Source: Actinoplanes sp. TBRC 11911
Lineage (GTDB): Bacteria; Actinomycetota; Actinomycetes; Mycobacteriales; Micromonosporaceae
Assembly: GCF_012933445.1 (NCBI RefSeq)
Contig: NZ_JABBNC010000001.1
Location: forward strand, 558,001-622,000
Length of the DNA: 64,000 nt
Reading direction: 5' to 3'
Under the pieces are notes generated by a model. It made no database searches. It had not been told where the DNA came from and saw only the letters and a list, made by a program, of their open reading frames with translations. Below, piece by piece: positions 61,499-64,000 of this stretch. The translations under genes were made by a program, and so were the position numbers. Each line of letters begins with the position of its first letter. Position 1 is the stretch's first letter.

Positions 61499-61735
61499 CC
61501 GCAGGCTGACGACGGCGCGAGCCGTCGCGTCGATGGTGGGGTTCTCGGCCAGCAGGCTCGGCGTCAGGCCTGCCCGCCCGAACGCCTCTTTCAGGTCGAT
61601 GACCAGTTCAATCATGGTGACCGAGTCGACGCCCAGATCGGTGAAGGTGACATCGGTCCGGACGTCGTCCGGCGATATCTCCAGCTCACGCGCGATGGCG
61701 TGGATCAGAACCCGCCGGATGTCGTCGATGTCCAC
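61472..61735 (-). CDS. Acyl carrier protein
   Basis: The 87-residue protein (VDIDDIRRVLIHAIARELEI; FTDLGVDSVTMIELVIDLKE) has the phosphopantetheine attachment Ser (about 38) in GVDS and the four-helix length of a free-standing ACP. GTG 61735 is chosen by length; GTG 61750 is also possible. No ketosynthase, adenylation or ligase gene is adjacent in the window. It could serve a carrier-based secondary pathway encoded beyond the window or act on its own remnant cluster. Confidence 0.82.
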   Translation of the reverse strand: MDIDDIRRVLIHAIARELEISPDDVRTDVTFTDLGVDSVTMIELVIDLKEAFGRAGLTPSLLAENPTIDATARAVVSLRSPADDEAG

Positions 61736-61865
61736 ACGATGACCGCTCACGCCCGGGTCAACGTCGGTCAGAAGCGAAAGTTCGCGGCGCCGGGCCTTCG
61801 CGTGGAGGGGTACGCGATGGGCCCGGCGCCGCTGAGGGGGCTCGGTCAGGACTTGAAGAGGTTTC

Positions 61866-62030
61866 CTAAAAGGCCACCACGCCCTCGTACGCGGCGTTCG
61901 CGGCACCCATCATGCCTTGGCGCCACCAATTTTGGATCAGCGCCTCGGACGGCTCGGCACCGGGCCGGTTGAACCCGTAGAACGGCCCGGACGCGATGTC
62001 GATATAGAACTGCGAACGGTTGGCCGGCAT
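61866..62030 (-). pseudogene. Fragment of a non-heme chloroperoxidase-type alpha/beta hydrolase
   Basis: From ATG 62030 (with GGGGA before it) a 54-residue frame reads MPANRSQFYIDIASGPFYGF, then NRPGAEPSEALIQNWWRQGM, then MGAANAAYEGVVAF and TAG. This is the cap region of bacterial non-heme chloroperoxidases (ADRSQFYKDL...PFYGANRPGAKVSQG...AYDCIKAFSETDF). The stop falls where the family has Ser of AFSET; codons for Glu-Thr follow it. The nucleophile, Asp and His parts are missing. It could be expressed as a peptide but not as an enzyme. Confidence 0.75.
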
Positions 62031-62143
62031 TGCTTCCCCTTTAGCAGCGTGTCAGGATCTGATTCCTGAAGCACAGCATCGCCGGGCGGGGTGCACGAAG
62101 ACATTCTTTGCACGGCCTGGGGCATTTCCTGCCCGGCTCGGGA

Positions 62144-63586
62144 TCAGTTCGGCACCACCCGCCGGGTGCGGTGCGCGAAGCCGGCACCCACCAGAGCGGC
62201 CCCCGCCACGGCGATTCCGGTGACGGCCAGAGCGTGCCCGGAGGTGACCGCCGACGCCGGGAAAGAGACGCGGCTGAGAAACAACGTGCCGGGCAGCGAG
62301 ATACCCACCACCTGGCCGAGCTGAATAATCGTGATCAGGACGCCGCTCCCGTCCGCCGCGTCCGCGGTGTCGACGTGGCTCAGCCCCCGATTGAACAGCG
62401 GGCCGTACGTGCATCCGGAGGCCATGGCGAGCAGCACGAGCACGACCATCGTCGCCACCCCCACACCGTGACCGTCACGCAGCAGCAGCCCCGTGCCGGC
62501 GTCGGTGAGAGCGATGACCACCAGTCCCCACGTCGGTAGCAGCCGGTGCAGCCGGCGCGGCAGCCGATGCCAGGTGAGCGCCGCGACGCCGAATCCGATG
62601 GTGAACAGGGAGACCAGCCCACTGGTCAGCGCGCTGTAGCCCAGCGCGTCCTGCATGTGCAGAGCGAGGGCGAACGTCAAACCGGAGAATGACGCCCACT
62701 GCAGGAACAGCGCCGTCGAGGCGGGGACCAGCCCCGGGGACCGCAGCACCCGGAAGGAGATCAGCGGACTGCCGCCCTCCTTCGCGACCCGCCGTTCCAC
62801 CTGCACGAAAAGGGCGAACGCCAGCACGCTGGCGAGCAGCGACGCCCAGGTCCAGGCCGGCCAGCCCAGCTCGTGGCCGAGCACCAGCGGCACCACGAAC
62901 AAGCCGATCGCCACCGCGAGCACCAGCAGCCCGCGCAGGTCCAGTTCGCGCTCCCGGTTGACCGCACCGGCCGGGAACAGTCGCCGGCCGACGATCAGCA
63001 AACCGACGCCGATCGGCACGTTGACCAGGAAAGCGGGTCGCCAGCCGCTGCCCGCGATGTCGGCGGAGACCAGCAGCCCGCCCAGCCCCTGCCCGATCAC
63101 CGTGGCCGCCGCGATCACCGCGGTGTAGATGCCCAGCGCCCGCAACCGGGACGCCCCGGTGAAGGTCTGCTGGATCAGCGAGATCACCTGCGGCACCATG
63201 ACGGCCGCGCTGAGCCCCTGCGCGAACCGGAAGCCGATGAGCGAGCCGGTGTCCGGCGCGAGACCGCAGGCCAGCGAGAACACGGTGAACCCGGCCAGGC
63301 CGAACTGGAACGCCCGCCCGTAGCCGTGCCGTTGCCCCAGCCGGGCCCCGGTGATCAGGAAGACCGCGTACGCGATGACAAAACCGGCGACGATCAGCTG
63401 CAGTGCGGCCCCCGAGGCGTGCAGGTCGTTCTGAATGGTGGCGGTCGCCACATTCACGATGGTCACGTCGAGCGAAGCCATGAACTCACCGGCCAGAATC
63501 ACCGCGAGCAACAAGAAGGGCCGCCGGGAAGGAGCTGGTACTCGTTCCGCGTGCGCGATTTGCGATGGACGAAGTCCGATTTTCAC
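62144..63586 (-). CDS. MFS exporter, DHA2 (14-helix) family, MerR-controlled
   Basis: The 480-residue protein has LDVTIVNVATATIQNDLHAS after helix 1, ITGARLGQRHGYGRAFQFGL (motif A form) and WRPAFLVNVPIGVGLLIVG. It is a third DHA2-type exporter in the window and is not closely repeated from the other two. The GTG start at 63586 lies where transcription from the MerR-type promoter would begin, suggesting a leaderless mRNA. It diverges from the MerR gene. Confidence 0.9.
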   Translation of the reverse strand: MKIGLRPSQIAHAERVPAPSRRPFLLLAVILAGEFMASLDVTIVNVATATIQNDLHASGAALQLIVAGFVIAYAVFLITGARLGQRHGYGRAFQFGLAGFTVFSLACGLAPDTGSLIGFRFAQGLSAAVMVPQVISLIQQTFTGASRLRALGIYTAVIAAATVIGQGLGGLLVSADIAGSGWRPAFLVNVPIGVGLLIVGRRLFPAGAVNRERELDLRGLLVLAVAIGLFVVPLVLGHELGWPAWTWASLLASVLAFALFVQVERRVAKEGGSPLISFRVLRSPGLVPASTALFLQWASFSGLTFALALHMQDALGYSALTSGLVSLFTIGFGVAALTWHRLPRRLHRLLPTWGLVVIALTDAGTGLLLRDGHGVGVATMVVLVLLAMASGCTYGPLFNRGLSHVDTADAADGSGVLITIIQLGQVVGISLPGTLFLSRVSFPASAVTSGHALAVTGIAVAGAALVGAGFAHRTRRVVPN

Positions 63587-63600
63587 GTAACGAGTCTCGA

Positions 63601-63622
63601 ACCCTCACACCCATGTGAGGGT
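63601..63622. promoter_or_regulatory. MerR-type operator between MFS and MerR genes
   Basis: ACCCTCACA-CCCA-TGTGAGGGT is a perfect 9-base inverted repeat. Read on the minus strand, TTGACC (63620-63625) and a -10-like TCGAGA (63595-63600) are 19 bp apart with the dyad in the spacer, as at 41688-41705. Confidence 0.7.
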
Positions 63623-63640
63623 CAATGTAGGCTTGCGCAC

Positions 63641-64000
63641 ATGAAAATCGGAGAGCTCGCGGAGCGTACGGGCGTGTCCCGCCGCCTGCTGCGCTACTAC
63701 GAGGAGCAGGGCCTCATCGTGGCCGCCCGCGCCGGCAACGGCTACCGCGAGTACACCGAGGGCCACGTCGACGTCGTCCGGCAGATCAAGGGATTGCTCG
63801 ACGCCGGCCTGCCGACCCGCATCATTCAGGACCTCCTGCCGTGCCTGGACCGGCCACAGACCATCTACGTCCCCGACGTGACCCCCGACATGATCGTCAC
63901 GCTGCAACACGAACAGGCGCGCCTGACCGAACGCATCGACAACCTGACCCGCAACCGCGACGCGATCGCCGACTACCTGCAAACAGTCATCCGGGTCAAG
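63641..64000 (+). CDS. MerR-family regulator, truncated by window end
   Basis: From ATG 63641 an open frame runs off the window after 120 residues. It has the MerR winged helix MKIGELAERTGVSRRLLRYY (RYYEE signature follows), GNGYREYTEGHVDVVRQIKG and the start of the dimerisation coiled coil (LQHEQARLTERIDNLTRNRD). It is divergent from an MFS exporter and has a dyad between them, so it probably activates the exporter on ligand binding. Confidence 0.88.
   Translation, partial: MKIGELAERTGVSRRLLRYYEEQGLIVAARAGNGYREYTEGHVDVVRQIKGLLDAGLPTRIIQDLLPCLDRPQTIYVPDVTPDMIVTLQHEQARLTERIDNLTRNRDAIADYLQTVIRVK

Overview
The window is high-GC DNA with many GTG and TTG starts. It encodes LysX, a mycothiol-type DinB/maleylpyruvate isomerase protein, a CGNR zinc-finger regulator, an ATP-binding LuxR regulator, WXG/YbaB-type type VII secretion proteins and a trifunctional kinase/ATPase/histidine kinase. 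This points to a filamentous or sporulating actinomycete; Micromonosporaceae (Actinoplanes-like) is my guess from the gene mix. There are no rRNA, tRNA or ribosomal protein genes, so this looks like accessory chromosomal sequence dominated by one-component regulators paired with a transporter or enzyme. I see no phage, transposase, integrase or CRISPR array.

Region by region. 0-6.5 kb: a methyltransferase carrying a degenerate uridine-kinase-like N-terminus, a secreted VanY-type carboxypeptidase, a zinc-type ABC uptake operon (binding lipoprotein, ATPase, permease) preceded by two Zur-like boxes, and an NmrA-type oxidoreductase with a small membrane protein. 6.5-11 kb: an ECF sigma factor coupled to a membrane-anchored beta-propeller protein, a small secreted protein, an SDR lacking its catalytic Ser, and a divergent CGNR regulator/PNPOx-like pair. 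11-17 kb: an orphan receiver protein and a 1788-residue kinase/ATPase/GAF/histidine kinase. 17-20 kb: an SDR, then a compact four-gene type VII secretion-like cassette. 20-24 kb: a GH8 lipoprotein and a TetR/MFS efflux pair with three phased operator-like dyads.

23.7-29.1 kb: a TetR-kgd-dxs operon. The kgd reading frame is broken into two frames joined by an ATGA overlap exactly between the two ThDP-binding domains, and it has lost most of the E2 acyltransferase domain. This is the most unusual locus here. 29-36 kb: an APH-type phosphotransferase, AraC/catechol 1,2-dioxygenase, several hypothetical genes, two pseudogene remnants, a roughly 1 kb gene-free stretch holding an imperfect tandem repeat and repeated CCAC/GTGG dyads, and a cold-shock gene with a terminator-like hairpin upstream. 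36-46 kb: hydrolase/TetR, TetR/MFS/MerR, a luciferase-like oxidoreductase, an AraC regulator and an FtsX-type ABC exporter controlled by a GntR-TetR fusion. 46-52 kb: lysX coupled to an EamA-type transporter. 52-64 kb: a peptidylglycine-monooxygenase-like copper lipoprotein, a Tat-exported cyclase, hydrolases, a large LuxR regulator, AraC, a flavoprotein-aquaporin operon, an orphan acyl carrier protein, a chloroperoxidase remnant and a second MerR/MFS pair running off the right end.

Recurring theme: at least six loci are a regulator next to its likely target with a clear dyad between them (8.85, 22.2, 29.1, 39.0, 41.7, 46.0 and 63.6 kb). Several starts sit where transcription should begin, suggesting leaderless mRNAs. 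All functional statements are from reading the sequence; no database search was made.
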